The notes: generated by a model not told the origin, from the sequence alone. A stretch of 39,200 bases of DNA from Peptococcaceae bacterium (GCA_003509545.1 DOLC01000036.1:1-39200), one strand, 5' to 3'; shown: positions 24,171 to 33,213, numbered from the stretch's first letter. Program-made: numbers and translations.

Positions 24171-25643
24171 TTAGTCCACCGTACGCAGCGCCCCGGCAAT
24201 GACCGTCCTCTGCTCCCGGGTATAGGTACGGGGCGTGCAGATACCTTCCCCTGTAGGGCTGGCAATGGTATGGCTGAAATGGCCCTCACCGCCGATGTTT
24301 AGCCCGGCCGCGGAAGATGCATTGGCCACCACTATGTCGGTACGAAGCCTCCGGGCGTAGGCCGTAATCCGGCCCACATCCCGGCTGTGGATGATGGCCG
24401 TATGCTTAAAGCCGTGCTCCACTTGGGCCGCCAGTTCCAGGGCCTCGTCAAAGTCCCGCACCCGCACCAAGGGCAGGACGGGCAACAGCTGTTCCTCCTG
24501 CACCAGGGGGTGCTCCGGCGGGCATTCCATGACGGCAATACGTGTGCCTTCCGGGGCGGCAATACCTGCGCGTTCCAAAATGACCGCCGCGTCCCGGCCG
24601 ATGAGATCGGGATGAAAGTGCTTCCCGTCGGGCAGGAGGGTACGCACAAGTTTTTCTTTCTGCCCTTCCTCCTCCACCAGGTAGGCACCGTGTTTCTGCA
24701 GGTGGACGAGGAGTTCGTCTGCTACAGCCTCCACGGCGATGATCACTTTCTCGGCAATGCACAAGACGGTGTTGTCGAAGGCCGCACCGTCCACGATGCA
24801 CTTGGCGGCGTAGTCCAGATCCCGGACGGTTTCGTCCACGACCACCGGAGGATTGCCGGGGCCCGCGGCAATGGCCTTTTTGCCGCTCCTCAAGGCCCGT
24901 CCCACCACCTCCGGCCCGCCGGTGGCCACGACCAGGTCCACGTCGGGGTGGCTCAAGACTAAGTCCAGGTTCTCCAGGCTTACGCTGTCGCCCACGACCA
25001 GCAAATCCTTCGGCCCGCCTGCCTCCTGGATGGCCGTATTGAAGAGGCGCACCAGGTACTGGGTGGTCCTTATGCCCTTGGGATGGGGCAGGAAAACAAT
25101 GCCGTTCCCGGCGGCGACCATGCTTATGGCATGGTTGATGACGCAGGAGCCGGGATGGGTGGCCGGCTCGATGGAGGCGATGAGGCCGAAGGGGGCCCTT
25201 TCAATAAGGATAAGGCCGTCGTCGCCGCTGATGGCTTTGGTCTTTATATCTTCTATCCCCGGTGTCAGGCGGGCGGCGTAGAGCTTCTTGCGGATCTTGT
25301 CTTCGACGCGGCCGTAACCCGTCTCTTCATGGGCCAGCTGGGCTATGGCGGCCACATTATCGATGGCCGCGCGGCGGATGGCCTCGACGATCTCCCCCCT
25401 GGCCTTGAGGCCCAGCTTGGCCAGTTCCCGCTGGGCTTCCTTGGCCGCCAGGATGGCCGCCCTGAGATCCCGGTACACCCCATTATCCCCCCTTGGGGGA
25501 AGGCCCGGCGTTCCGGTAAAGCCGGCCTCCGGGGAACAACTCCCTGCCGTCCCCCTCCCTCCGGCGGATCGGTCGCACGATTGTTGCTCAAGGTTTCTCA
25601 ACACTTCCGCAACAATGGTGGCTATGGTTTTTTCGTCTACCAT
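24171..25643 (-). CDS. pduP: CoA-acylating aldehyde dehydrogenase (PduP/EutE-like) with N-terminal encapsulation peptide
   Basis: Oxidises the aldehyde made by the aldolase (inferred L-lactaldehyde) to acyl-CoA with NAD+. Residues 4-20 (EKTIATIVAEVLRNLEQ) are an amphipathic encapsulation helix, followed by a flexible linker (about 21-52). The catalytic domain contains ATHPGSCVINHAISM, ATGGPEVVGRAL, the cysteine loop AAFDNTVLCIAEKV with the catalytic Cys, and NIGGEGHFSHTIASPTGEG near the end. 490 residues is normal. It lies between a BMC-H gene and pduS. Confidence 0.95.
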   Translation of the reverse strand: MVDEKTIATIVAEVLRNLEQQSCDRSAGGRGTAGSCSPEAGFTGTPGLPPRGDNGVYRDLRAAILAAKEAQRELAKLGLKARGEIVEAIRRAAIDNVAAIAQLAHEETGYGRVEDKIRKKLYAARLTPGIEDIKTKAISGDDGLILIERAPFGLIASIEPATHPGSCVINHAISMVAAGNGIVFLPHPKGIRTTQYLVRLFNTAIQEAGGPKDLLVVGDSVSLENLDLVLSHPDVDLVVATGGPEVVGRALRSGKKAIAAGPGNPPVVVDETVRDLDYAAKCIVDGAAFDNTVLCIAEKVIIAVEAVADELLVHLQKHGAYLVEEEGQKEKLVRTLLPDGKHFHPDLIGRDAAVILERAGIAAPEGTRIAVMECPPEHPLVQEEQLLPVLPLVRVRDFDEALELAAQVEHGFKHTAIIHSRDVGRITAYARRLRTDIVVANASSAAGLNIGGEGHFSHTIASPTGEGICTPRTYTREQRTVIAGALRTVD

Positions 25644-25657
25644 TTCCCTTCACCGCT

Positions 25658-25930
25658 CTAAACCGGCAGGATCTTTTGCAGATCGCTGTGGGGGCGCGGG
25701 ATTACATGTACGGCTACCACCTCTCCGAGCTTGCTGGCCGCCGCAGCCCCGGCCTCGGTGGCCGCTTTCACGGCGCCCACGTCACCGCCGATCATCACCG
25801 TGACCAGGCCGGAACCTATCTTTTCCATGCCCAGCAACTCCACACCGGCGGCCTTTAACATAGCATCCGCCGCCTCTATGGCCGCCACCAATCCCTTCGT
25901 TTCGATAAGACCTAAAGCTGCGCCTCCCAC
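25658..25930 (-). CDS. BMC-H hexameric shell protein (third in series)
   Basis: Forms the hexagonal tiles of the shell facets. One BMC domain: ALGLIETKGLVAAIEAADAM, VELLGMEKIGSG, VTVMIGGDVGAVKAATEAG and the C-terminal VHVIPRPHSDLQ. 90 residues. The pore loop (IGGD) differs from its near-twin at 25932-26228 (VSGE). The start is GTG 25930 with AGGGGG about 9 nt upstream, overlapping the preceding stop region. Confidence 0.95.
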   Translation of the reverse strand: MGGAALGLIETKGLVAAIEAADAMLKAAGVELLGMEKIGSGLVTVMIGGDVGAVKAATEAGAAAASKLGEVVAVHVIPRPHSDLQKILPV

Positions 25931-25931
25931 C

Positions 25932-26228
25932 CTAATCTACCCCCTTGGCGGAAGGGGATTGCCCTCCTGGAAGGATGCGGGCTACATCGCTGTGGGGCCG
26001 CGGGATGACGTGGACGGCGAAGACTTCTCCCAGCCGAGCCGCGGCGGCCCCGCCCGCCTCGGTGGCCGCTTTCACGGCGCCTACCTCGCCGGACACCATA
26101 ACGGTGACCAGGCCGGAACCTATCTTTTCCATGCCCAGCAACTCCACACTGGCAGCCTTAAGCATGGCATCCGCCGCCTCTATGGCCGCCACCAATCCCT
26201 TCGTTTCGATAAGACCTAAAGCGCTCAT
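25932..26228 (-). CDS. BMC-H hexameric shell protein (second in series)
   Basis: Single BMC-domain tile protein of 98 residues, a recent tandem duplicate of the gene at 25658-25930: about 85 percent of the aligned residues agree by eye, and the first 30 codons are almost identical in DNA. It differs in the pore loop (VSGE) and has a C-terminal extension, GGQSPSAKGVD. ATG 26228 is preceded by GAGGAGG at 10 nt. Confidence 0.95.
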   Translation of the reverse strand: MSALGLIETKGLVAAIEAADAMLKAASVELLGMEKIGSGLVTVMVSGEVGAVKAATEAGGAAAARLGEVFAVHVIPRPHSDVARILPGGQSPSAKGVD

Positions 26229-26264
26229 AGTTCGATTGCCTCCTCAAAAGATGCTTTGGTTTCC

Positions 26265-26552
26265 CTACCCTTGAAGGCCGCAATACCTGCCTAAGCTGTC
26301 GTGGGGCCTGGCGATTATTCGGATCGCAAAAACAGTACTGACCTTAGAGGCCTGCTCCCTGGCGGCTTCCAGGGCTGCCGCCACGGCACTGACCTCGCCG
26401 CAGATTTTTAACACCACCAGCCCGCTGCCCTTGGTGGGTTCATAGCCCAGGATAGTAACCCCGGCCGTCTTGGCAGCGGTATCGGCCGCGGCTACGGCCG
26501 CCACCAGCCCACGAACCTCTATAATGCCCAGGGCACAATGCTTCATCTCCAC
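26265..26552 (-). CDS. BMC-H hexameric shell protein (first in series)
   Basis: A more divergent BMC-domain protein of 95 residues: CALGIIEVRGLVAAVAAADT, VTILGYEPTKGSG, LVVLKICGEVSAVAAALEA and IRIIARPHDSLGRYCG. The pore loop ICGE contains a cysteine, unlike the other two BMC-H proteins. GTG 26552 or ATG 26546 can serve as start. It follows the aldolase gene by 19 nt. Confidence 0.94.
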   Translation of the reverse strand: MEMKHCALGIIEVRGLVAAVAAADTAAKTAGVTILGYEPTKGSGLVVLKICGEVSAVAAALEAAREQASKVSTVFAIRIIARPHDSLGRYCGLQG

Positions 26553-26571
26553 CGACTACCTTACCCTTTCT

Positions 26572-27366
26572 CTACTTTTGTCCCTGCCCCAGGGAAGCCA
26601 AAACCCGCCGGGTCACGGCGGCGATAATCTCCCGGAGTTCGGAATCCTTTACCTCCCCGGGCCGGTCTTGACCCGCGGCAGACAAGCTACAGGCACCGCA
26701 ACCCGTACAGCCGGGATGGCGCCCGCCGACCCCGAGCTTTTCCCTTACCTGGAGGAGCTTCTCCACCTCTTCGCACGGGAGTACGCGCTCCCCTCCCAGA
26801 AGCCGAGCAGCCAGGCTTATCTTGGCAAAGTGTTCGATGGATTCCATCTTGTAAAAAGCGTTATACACATCGGTACCCATGGTAAGGGCGCCGTGGTTTT
26901 CCAGCAGGACGGCGTCGTAATTATCCAGATACTCCCTAATAGCCAGGGGTAATTCTTCCGTCGAGGGCGTGCCGTACCGGGCGATGGGGATCGCCCCCAA
27001 GCTGATGATTATTTCCGGAAGGACCGGCTTGTCCAGGGGAATACCGGCCACCGCAAAGGCCGTGGCCACGGGGGGATGGGCGTGCACTACCGCCCGCACA
27101 TCGGGGCGGTGCCGGTATACCTCCAGGTGCATCTTGATCTCGGAAGAGGGTTTGAGGCTGCCGGCGATCTTTCGCCCCTCGAGATCTACCTTGACGATCA
27201 TGTCGGGCGTCATAAAGCCTTTGCTGACCCCTGTAGGGGTGGTCAAAATTTCATTCTCTCCTACGCGCACGCTGATGTTGCCGTCGTTAGAGGCCACGTA
27301 CCCTTTGGCGTACATACGACGGCCTATTTCACAAATATCCTGCCTGACTTGGTACTCCGAAGCCAC
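26572..27366 (-). CDS. fucA: Class II aldolase (L-fuculose/L-rhamnulose-1-phosphate type) with C-terminal encapsulation peptide
   Basis: Zinc aldolase that would cleave L-fuculose-1-P or L-rhamnulose-1-P to DHAP and L-lactaldehyde. The aldolase/adducin fold is seen in SNDGNISVRV, TPTGVSKGF, the catalytic Glu in SSEIKMHLEVY, zinc ligands in VHAHPPVATAF and LLENHGALTMG. After the catalytic domain (about residue 215) comes a linker with PGCTGCGACS (CxxCxxC), then DSELREIIAAVTRRVLASLG, an amphipathic helix typical of C-terminal encapsulation peptides. The related ribulose-5-P epimerase AraD shares the fold, so substrate is inferred. GTG start with AAAGGGGAG at 8 nt. Confidence 0.88.
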   Translation of the reverse strand: MASEYQVRQDICEIGRRMYAKGYVASNDGNISVRVGENEILTTPTGVSKGFMTPDMIVKVDLEGRKIAGSLKPSSEIKMHLEVYRHRPDVRAVVHAHPPVATAFAVAGIPLDKPVLPEIIISLGAIPIARYGTPSTEELPLAIREYLDNYDAVLLENHGALTMGTDVYNAFYKMESIEHFAKISLAARLLGGERVLPCEEVEKLLQVREKLGVGGRHPGCTGCGACSLSAAGQDRPGEVKDSELREIIAAVTRRVLASLGQGQK

Positions 27367-27399
27367 AATAAGGACTCCCCTTTTCGTTCCGCACCCTCA

Positions 27400-28377
27400 C
27401 TAAGCGGGTAGAATATGCTGCCGTATATAGGCCAGGGTATCTATGGCGTCGCCTTTACTTATCAAATCATCGAGCCGGGAAATCCCCATCCGGTTTACCA
27501 GGGCTATAATACCTTGCAAAGCAGCGATGCTTTCCCGGCAAACCTTTGCAGGGTCCTCGCGGTAGGGGAAAACGTCCAGGGAATACCAGCCGTCGTAGCC
27601 CACCCTCTGGAGCCAGTAGACGAGCTCAATGTATTCCATCAGGTGAACCGAGCCGACCAAAAGGTCGTCGTCCCAGCTGCGGTAGTTATCGTTGAAATGG
27701 AAGTGGAACATCTTACCGTGAGACTCCAGCAGACACAGGGCCTCGGCCACGTTTTCCCCGGCATTGAGGGAATGGCCCACATCTATGGTGACCCCGATGT
27801 TGTCCATTCCCACCTCTTGGACCAGCAAAAGGGCTTTAGCCGCGCTGTTGATATAGGAGTGGGTCCGGGGTTCCTTGGGTTTGTACTCCACACACACCCG
27901 CACATCTCCCCGGTAGCCCGCTATCTCCGCCAGGCTTTCTACCAGCCACCTCCAGGCCTTCTGGTAATCCACCTGGAAGCAGTAATCAAAGCCGTCCTGA
28001 CCCAGCCAGATGTTTATTTGACCCGCCCCGAGCCTGGCGGCGATATCCATGGCCCGCCGGGCCAGGTCCACGGCCTCCCGGCGAACCCTTTCATCGGGCG
28101 ACGCGAGGCTGCCGTACTGCCACTTGCGCTGGCCGGTGTGATCCACGCCTATCATGGAGGCCTGGAGGCCGTTCTCCTGCAGAGCCTCCTCAATTTCAGC
28201 CAGGTTGGCATCCGTCACGTCCGCCGGATAGTTAAGCTCCACCCCGCTCAATCCGGGAATACCCGCCGCCTCTTTGATCCGCTCTGCTACGGGCTTGCCT
28301 TCACGGTAGCCCTTCAGCATAAAGCGGTCGCCGCAACCGTCGAAGGCCCATACGCCGGCGGAAAAGCGGATAGGCAT
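27400..28377 (-). CDS. TIM-barrel sugar isomerase (xylose-isomerase-like; probable L-rhamnose/L-fucose isomerase role)
   Basis: A sugar phosphate isomerase/epimerase-superfamily protein of 325 residues. The barrel shows metal-ligand positions in CVEYKPKEPR (Glu), TIDVGHSLNAGEN (Asp, His), FHFNDNYRSWDDD and YSLDVFPYRED. The type resembles non-classical rhamnose isomerases or ketose epimerases rather than E. coli RhaA or FucI. Since no other isomerase is encoded in the regulon, it is the best candidate for the first catabolic step; this is inference from context. ATG with GGTGAGG 4 nt upstream. Confidence 0.82.
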   Translation of the reverse strand: MPIRFSAGVWAFDGCGDRFMLKGYREGKPVAERIKEAAGIPGLSGVELNYPADVTDANLAEIEEALQENGLQASMIGVDHTGQRKWQYGSLASPDERVRREAVDLARRAMDIAARLGAGQINIWLGQDGFDYCFQVDYQKAWRWLVESLAEIAGYRGDVRVCVEYKPKEPRTHSYINSAAKALLLVQEVGMDNIGVTIDVGHSLNAGENVAEALCLLESHGKMFHFHFNDNYRSWDDDLLVGSVHLMEYIELVYWLQRVGYDGWYSLDVFPYREDPAKVCRESIAALQGIIALVNRMGISRLDDLISKGDAIDTLAYIRQHILPA

Positions 28378-28402
28378 CTTTCCTCACCTGCCGGTTAAGA
28401 TT

Positions 28403-28439
28403 TAAAGGGAGGGGAGGGCGGCCCCGCCCCCTCCCCGAC
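28403..28439 (-). terminator. GC-rich hairpin between the binding-protein and isomerase genes
   Basis: On the minus strand GGGGAGGGGGC pairs with GCCCTCCCC with one bulge, followed by TCCCTTTAAATCTT. It lies right after the binding-protein stop and may act as a partial terminator or mRNA-stabilising hairpin, a common way to raise binding-protein levels over downstream genes. Confidence 0.5.
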
Positions 28440-28443
28440 CAGG

Positions 28444-29487
28444 TTAGAAGTTAAATTGATCCACATTATCCTTGGTGAAATCGGTGGGCGGCCCCATGAT
28501 AACCGTCTTCCCATCGGGCTTAACTGTAATCTTTCCTACGTTGGGCACTTCCTGGCCGTCGGTAGGTTTCTTGCCGTCCAGCATATCTTTGATCAAGGCC
28601 ACCGTCAGGTAGCCCAGCTTGGCGGGATCCCACAGGGTGGCCACATCCAGGGAGCCGTCCATTAAGTAGGCCTTGGAATCGTTGGGCAGGGCGGTTCCCA
28701 CGACGCTTATCTTATCCTGCAAGCCCTTCTCCTGGACGGCCTGGGCGGCGCCGATGGGGGCCGGGGTGCTGATGCCGATTATCCCCTTCAGGTTGGGATA
28801 CGCCTTGATTAGGTCCAGGGCCCTCTGGTAAGCGACCTGTTGTTTCTCGTCAGAGGGAATCTTGTCGGTGACCAGCTTCAGATTGGGGTACCTGGTCTTG
28901 GCATACTCCAGGCCGTAGTTAATCCAAGTATTCAGATTGGCTGCCGAAAGGCCGCCCGTTATGATGGCGTACTCGGCCTCATCGGTGCCCATGCTTTCAA
29001 CCAGGAGATCCCAAATATGCTCGCCGAATTCCTTATCATCGATCTGGTGGATGGAGAGATCGACCACCGATTGATCCGCCGGCGTGTCCCAGTCCACCAC
29101 CAAAATTCCCTTTTCTTTGGCCTTCTTTAAAACCGGGGTTAAGGCCGCCGGATCGTTGGGAGCAACGGCAATGGCGTCCACGCCTTGGTTGATCAAATCC
29201 TCAATCATCTTGACTTGTTCGGCGGCATCCGCCTTGGTAGGACCGGTGTAGATCACTTCCACTCCCAGATCATGTCCCGCCCTCTTAGCTCCTTCTTCGG
29301 AGGCGTTAAAATATGGGATGCCTACCAGCTTGGGCATAACCACTATCCTGTATTTCCCGTCCGCCTGCCCGGCCCCCTGCTCGTTCCCCTGCTGCTGGCT
29401 TTGTCCCCCGGAACCTCCGCTGCCGCAACCGGCCAGCAAAGAAACCATCAACAGGGCGGACACTAAAACCGTGAGAATTCTCTTCAT
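28444..29487 (-). CDS. ABC sugar transporter substrate-binding lipoprotein (RbsB/RhaS-like)
   Basis: Extracellular lipoprotein that delivers sugar to the permease pair. The signal peptide MKRILTVLVSALLMVSLLAGC ends in lipobox LLAGC, followed by a Ser/Gly/Gln linker and a periplasmic-binding-protein type I fold (VVMPKLVGIPYFNASEEGAKRA, DAIAVAPNDPAAL, VVDWDTPADQS). The overall look is close to the rhamnose or AI-2 binding group (RhaS/LsrB). ATG 29487 is chosen since AAGGAGG lies 12 nt upstream; the upstream TTG at 29499 touches that site. Confidence 0.93.
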   Translation of the reverse strand: MKRILTVLVSALLMVSLLAGCGSGGSGGQSQQQGNEQGAGQADGKYRIVVMPKLVGIPYFNASEEGAKRAGHDLGVEVIYTGPTKADAAEQVKMIEDLINQGVDAIAVAPNDPAALTPVLKKAKEKGILVVDWDTPADQSVVDLSIHQIDDKEFGEHIWDLLVESMGTDEAEYAIITGGLSAANLNTWINYGLEYAKTRYPNLKLVTDKIPSDEKQQVAYQRALDLIKAYPNLKGIIGISTPAPIGAAQAVQEKGLQDKISVVGTALPNDSKAYLMDGSLDVATLWDPAKLGYLTVALIKDMLDGKKPTDGQEVPNVGKITVKPDGKTVIMGPPTDFTKDNVDQFNF

Positions 29488-29612
29488 GCCTAACTGCAAC
29501 CTCCTTCTTTTAGGCTGGCAAATGTTACAGAAAATCTGTGCATAGCTTCCTTTTCACCGGCTATCTTCCTCGCGACATCACCTCCTTCCAGGCGTTAAAG
29601 GTTCCCGCTCCT

Positions 29613-30632
29613 TTACAAAGCGGTGTTCGCCTTTTGGGCGTCCTTTTTTACCCCCTTCCCCAGGCTACCCTTGCCGATGAAGTAATTCAATAACAACACC
29701 CCTATCAGCAGGGCGCCCATGGTAACGTCCACTATGAAGCGGTTAATTCCGATGAGGTTGAGACCGCTGGAAAGTACCTGTATGATGCCTACGGCTATTA
29801 CCGTTCCGACTACCTTGCCGTAACCCCCGGCGATATCCGTACCCCCCAGGACCACAATGGCCACGCTCTGCAGCAAATAGGAGGAGCCATAGTCCACTTT
29901 GGCCGAGTTATAGCGGGAAATCATAATAATAGCCGCCGCGGCCGCCAGCAGGGCCGCATAGAGGTAAACCCACATGACCGTTTTTTTTGTATTGATCCCC
30001 GAAAAGTAGGTGGCCACCGGGTTGCAGCCGAACATATAAACGCTCCGGCCCCATGGCGTACGTTCTAATAAGATGGCAGTAATTACGGCAAAGACGGCAA
30101 ATATCAAAATAGGAACCGGGACAAACCCCACATAGCCGTTACCGATCCACTGGAATTCTTCGGGGAACCCCGACACGGCGCCGCCCTTCGTCAGCCACAG
30201 GCTGATACCCTCGAACAGGGTCATGGTCCCCAGGGTCACCAGGATCGGCGACACGCCCACGTATGATACAAGAAACCCGTTTAACGAGCCGCAGAGCCCG
30301 GCGGTAACCAGGATGGCCAGGAGGGCCTTCATAATCAACAGGCCTGCGGCTGCCTCCCCTGCCCCGCCGGTATAGCCGGCCGACAATACGAGGGCACCTA
30401 CGATACCGGATAGGGCCGCCGTGTAGGTTATCGACAGATCGATGCCCCCGGTAAGGATGACAACCATCATCCCCAGGGATATAAGGCCCAGTTCCGGAAG
30501 CTGGGTGGCCATGGATTGGAGGTTCCCGGGACTTAAGAACTTGTTAGGAGAGATCAGCGACATCAGGGCGAAAAGGCCCACGAAGACGTATAACAGTACC
30601 CTTTCTTTGCTGGTCCTGGACAAGGTTTCCAC
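29613..30632 (-). CDS. ABC sugar transporter permease (RbsC family)
   Basis: Polytopic inner-membrane permease with about 8-10 hydrophobic segments across 339 residues. The family motif region LTGGIDLSITYTAALSGIV and VLGGTDIAGGYGKVVGTVIAVGI are visible. The start is GTG 30632 next to AAAGAGG, or TTG 30623 with better spacing. It pairs with the permease upstream to form the channel, as in rhamnose and AI-2 importers that use two different permeases. Confidence 0.93.
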   Translation of the reverse strand: METLSRTSKERVLLYVFVGLFALMSLISPNKFLSPGNLQSMATQLPELGLISLGMMVVILTGGIDLSITYTAALSGIVGALVLSAGYTGGAGEAAAGLLIMKALLAILVTAGLCGSLNGFLVSYVGVSPILVTLGTMTLFEGISLWLTKGGAVSGFPEEFQWIGNGYVGFVPVPILIFAVFAVITAILLERTPWGRSVYMFGCNPVATYFSGINTKKTVMWVYLYAALLAAAAAIIMISRYNSAKVDYGSSYLLQSVAIVVLGGTDIAGGYGKVVGTVIAVGIIQVLSSGLNLIGINRFIVDVTMGALLIGVLLLNYFIGKGSLGKGVKKDAQKANTAL

Positions 30633-30637
30633 CCTCT

Positions 30638-31636
30638 TTAATTCTCAACATCTATTTTAGGCAAGCTCTTCTCCATGCGCTTCCTTTGAAGCACATCGAA
30701 GCTTACGGCCAGAATTATAATCAAACCGACGATGATCTTCTGCCAGAACGTAGGGATATGGGTCAGGATAAGCCCGTTGTTCAGGACGGCCATAAACAAC
30801 ACGCCGAAGACCGTACCGATTATGGAACCTGTTCCGCCCGTAAGGCTCGCCCCGCCCAAAACCACCGCCGCAATTACCTGAAGCTCAAACCCCAAGAAGG
30901 CGTTGGGATCTACCTGGCGCATAATGGACGTGTGGGTGACGGCCGCAACCCCTGCGAGGAAGCCCATGTAGGCGTAGACGAAAATTAGCGTACGGGCTAT
31001 ATTTATACCGACACGCCTGGCCGACACGAGATTTCCTCCTATGGCATACACCGCCCGGCCGACGAGGGTATACTTCAGCAATGCCCACGTCAAAAGGACC
31101 ATGGCCAGGAAAATGAATATCTGGATGGGCACGCCCACCGTATTACCGGCGGTGTCGGTAAATTTAAAGAGGGTAATTTGCCCGAAATCAATGAACCACG
31201 AGGGGATATTGCTGATCCAGGCGCCGTTGGTGTAGTAAAGCATCAAACCGTTTATGATGCTCATGGAGCCCAAGGTGACCACAATGGGAGGTATGTTGGC
31301 AAAGGCGATAAGGGCACCGTTGAACAACCCGAGGAGGACGCCGCTGCCCACGGCGACTAAGAAAACCAGGAAGAGATTTCCGCCCAGGGTTACCATGAAT
31401 TTTCCGATGATCACCGTCAAGACGGCCACTACGGCCCCCACGGATACGTCTATGCCCCCGGTAATAATGATCAGGGTCATGCCCAGGGCCATAATCCCCA
31501 GCACGGCATTGTTCTTCAGTAAATCGATGAGGTTATCGGGCCGCAAGAACACGCTGCTTCGCGCACTAATTAATGCCGACAAAACGATTAATATTATAAA
31601 TATCCATAGCTCCTTAGATTTGCTTAATTGTCTCAT
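30638..31636 (-). CDS. ABC sugar transporter permease (RbsC family), second subunit
   Basis: 332-residue membrane protein with multiple hydrophobic helices and the family signatures ITGGIDVSVGAVVAVLTVIIG and VLGGASLTGGTGSIIGTVFG. It is separated from the ATPase gene by 3 nt and from the next permease by 5 nt, so all three are co-translated. It differs clearly in sequence from its partner. Confidence 0.93.
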   Translation of the reverse strand: MRQLSKSKELWIFIILIVLSALISARSSVFLRPDNLIDLLKNNAVLGIMALGMTLIIITGGIDVSVGAVVAVLTVIIGKFMVTLGGNLFLVFLVAVGSGVLLGLFNGALIAFANIPPIVVTLGSMSIINGLMLYYTNGAWISNIPSWFIDFGQITLFKFTDTAGNTVGVPIQIFIFLAMVLLTWALLKYTLVGRAVYAIGGNLVSARRVGINIARTLIFVYAYMGFLAGVAAVTHTSIMRQVDPNAFLGFELQVIAAVVLGGASLTGGTGSIIGTVFGVLFMAVLNNGLILTHIPTFWQKIIVGLIIILAVSFDVLQRKRMEKSLPKIDVEN

Positions 31637-31639
31637 CCT

Positions 31640-33181
31640 TCATCCCCTATCTCCTTGCAAACCCCTTTTAGGCCGTAGCCCTGCCGGGGCCCCCATGAAG
31701 GCCCTGTTCATGATCTTTTCCTGGGTGGCTTCCTCGGACGTAAACTCGCCCACCAGGCGCCCCCGTCGCATTACCAGGATCCGGTCGCTAACTGCCAGAA
31801 TCTCCGGCAGTTCAGAGGAAATCATGATGATACCCATGCCCTCTTCGGCCAGCCTCCTGAGCAGTTTGTGGATCTCGGCCTTGGCCCCCACGTCTATACC
31901 GTTGGTGGGTTCGTCGATAATGAGTATTTTGGGACGGGTGGCCAGCCATTTGGCCAGCACCACCTTCTGCTGGTTGCCCCCCGAAAGCTGCATGGCCAAC
32001 ATCTGGGGCAAGCGCGGCCTTATATCGAGGGCTTCCATGTATTCTTCCACCAAACGCCTTTCGCTTTCGGCGTCCAGGAGGCCCAACTTGCTCCGGAGTT
32101 TCCGGAGCATGGTCACGGATATATTCTGGGCTACCGGCTGCCGCAAGACCAAACCCTCACGCTGCCTGCCCTCGGGTATATAAGCAATGCCCAGGCCCAT
32201 CGCCTCTTCCGGAGAACGTATGTTGACTTTAACGCCCTCCAAGATAATTTCGCCTTCCTCGGGCACAGTTAACCCGAAGAGGGCCTGGGCCACCTCCGTA
32301 CGTCCGGCGCCTACCAAACCGGTCAGGCCCAGAATCTCGCCCCGGTGCAGGGTAAAGGAGATGTCTTTAAAGTGTCCCTTTTTAGTTATGGATTTAACCT
32401 CCAGGAGCACAGGCCCTCGAGAGGACCGAGACTGCCTAACGAAGTCTATCTTCCGGCCTACCATCAAGGAAATCAGCCTTTCCTCGTTCAGCTCTTCCTT
32501 GCGGTACGTACCGATGTACTTGCCGTCCCGTAGAACTGTAAACCGGTCGGCAATGGTAAACAACTCCTGCAGCCGGTGGCTCACGAAAAGGATGGCTATT
32601 CCCTTCTGGGTCAAAGAGCGAATGATGTTAAAGAGGTTTTCTACTTCCCCCCGGGACAAGGAGGAAGTCGGTTCATCCATGATGATCAGTCTGGCCTTAA
32701 AGGCCAGGGCCCGGGCAATGGCTACCAACTGTTGCTTGGCCACCGGCAACCTTTCCAGGGGCAAATGGAGATCCAACTCGATACCCAGCTCCTCGAGGGT
32801 TTTCGTAGCCGTCTCCCGGTTCTCGTTCCAGTTAACCAGGCGCCTGCCCTGGCTAATTTCCTTGCCAAAGCTTATGTTTTCCGCTACCGTTAGGTTGGGA
32901 AAGAGACTGAAATCCTGGTAGATCACCGCAATACCCTGCTGGTTGGCATCCAGGGGCTGGCGGATATTGACAGGGTGTCCGTCGATCAAAATTTCCGCTC
33001 CCGGATCGGGCTTTTCCACCCCGGATAGAATCTTAATTAAGGTAGATTTGCCCGCCCCGTTTTCACCCACCAGGGCGTGGACCTCGCCGGGCAGAATTTC
33101 GAGCTGGACCTTGTCCAGCGCCTTAACGCCCGGAAAGGTTTTGCTTATGTTTTTCAACTGCAAAAAGGGCTTCTCGCTCAT
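31640..33181 (-). CDS. ABC sugar transporter ATPase with two nucleotide-binding domains (RbsA family)
   Basis: Cytoplasmic ATPase of the sugar importer. The first domain (about 1-240) has Walker A GENGAGKSTLIK and Walker B LIIMDEPTSSL. The second (about 250-510) has a degenerate P-loop GLVGAGRTEV, a full signature LSGGNQQKVVLAKWL and IDEPTNGIDVG. This asymmetry is typical of RbsA/RhaT proteins. 513 residues is normal. ATG preceded by AAGGGATAT. The deoR gene lies 32 nt upstream. Confidence 0.95.
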   Translation of the reverse strand: MSEKPFLQLKNISKTFPGVKALDKVQLEILPGEVHALVGENGAGKSTLIKILSGVEKPDPGAEILIDGHPVNIRQPLDANQQGIAVIYQDFSLFPNLTVAENISFGKEISQGRRLVNWNENRETATKTLEELGIELDLHLPLERLPVAKQQLVAIARALAFKARLIIMDEPTSSLSRGEVENLFNIIRSLTQKGIAILFVSHRLQELFTIADRFTVLRDGKYIGTYRKEELNEERLISLMVGRKIDFVRQSRSSRGPVLLEVKSITKKGHFKDISFTLHRGEILGLTGLVGAGRTEVAQALFGLTVPEEGEIILEGVKVNIRSPEEAMGLGIAYIPEGRQREGLVLRQPVAQNISVTMLRKLRSKLGLLDAESERRLVEEYMEALDIRPRLPQMLAMQLSGGNQQKVVLAKWLATRPKILIIDEPTNGIDVGAKAEIHKLLRRLAEEGMGIIMISSELPEILAVSDRILVMRRGRLVGEFTSEEATQEKIMNRAFMGAPAGLRPKRGLQGDRG

Positions 33182-33213
33182 ATATCCCTTCGTCCTTCCT
33201 TGCCTTGCGGTCC

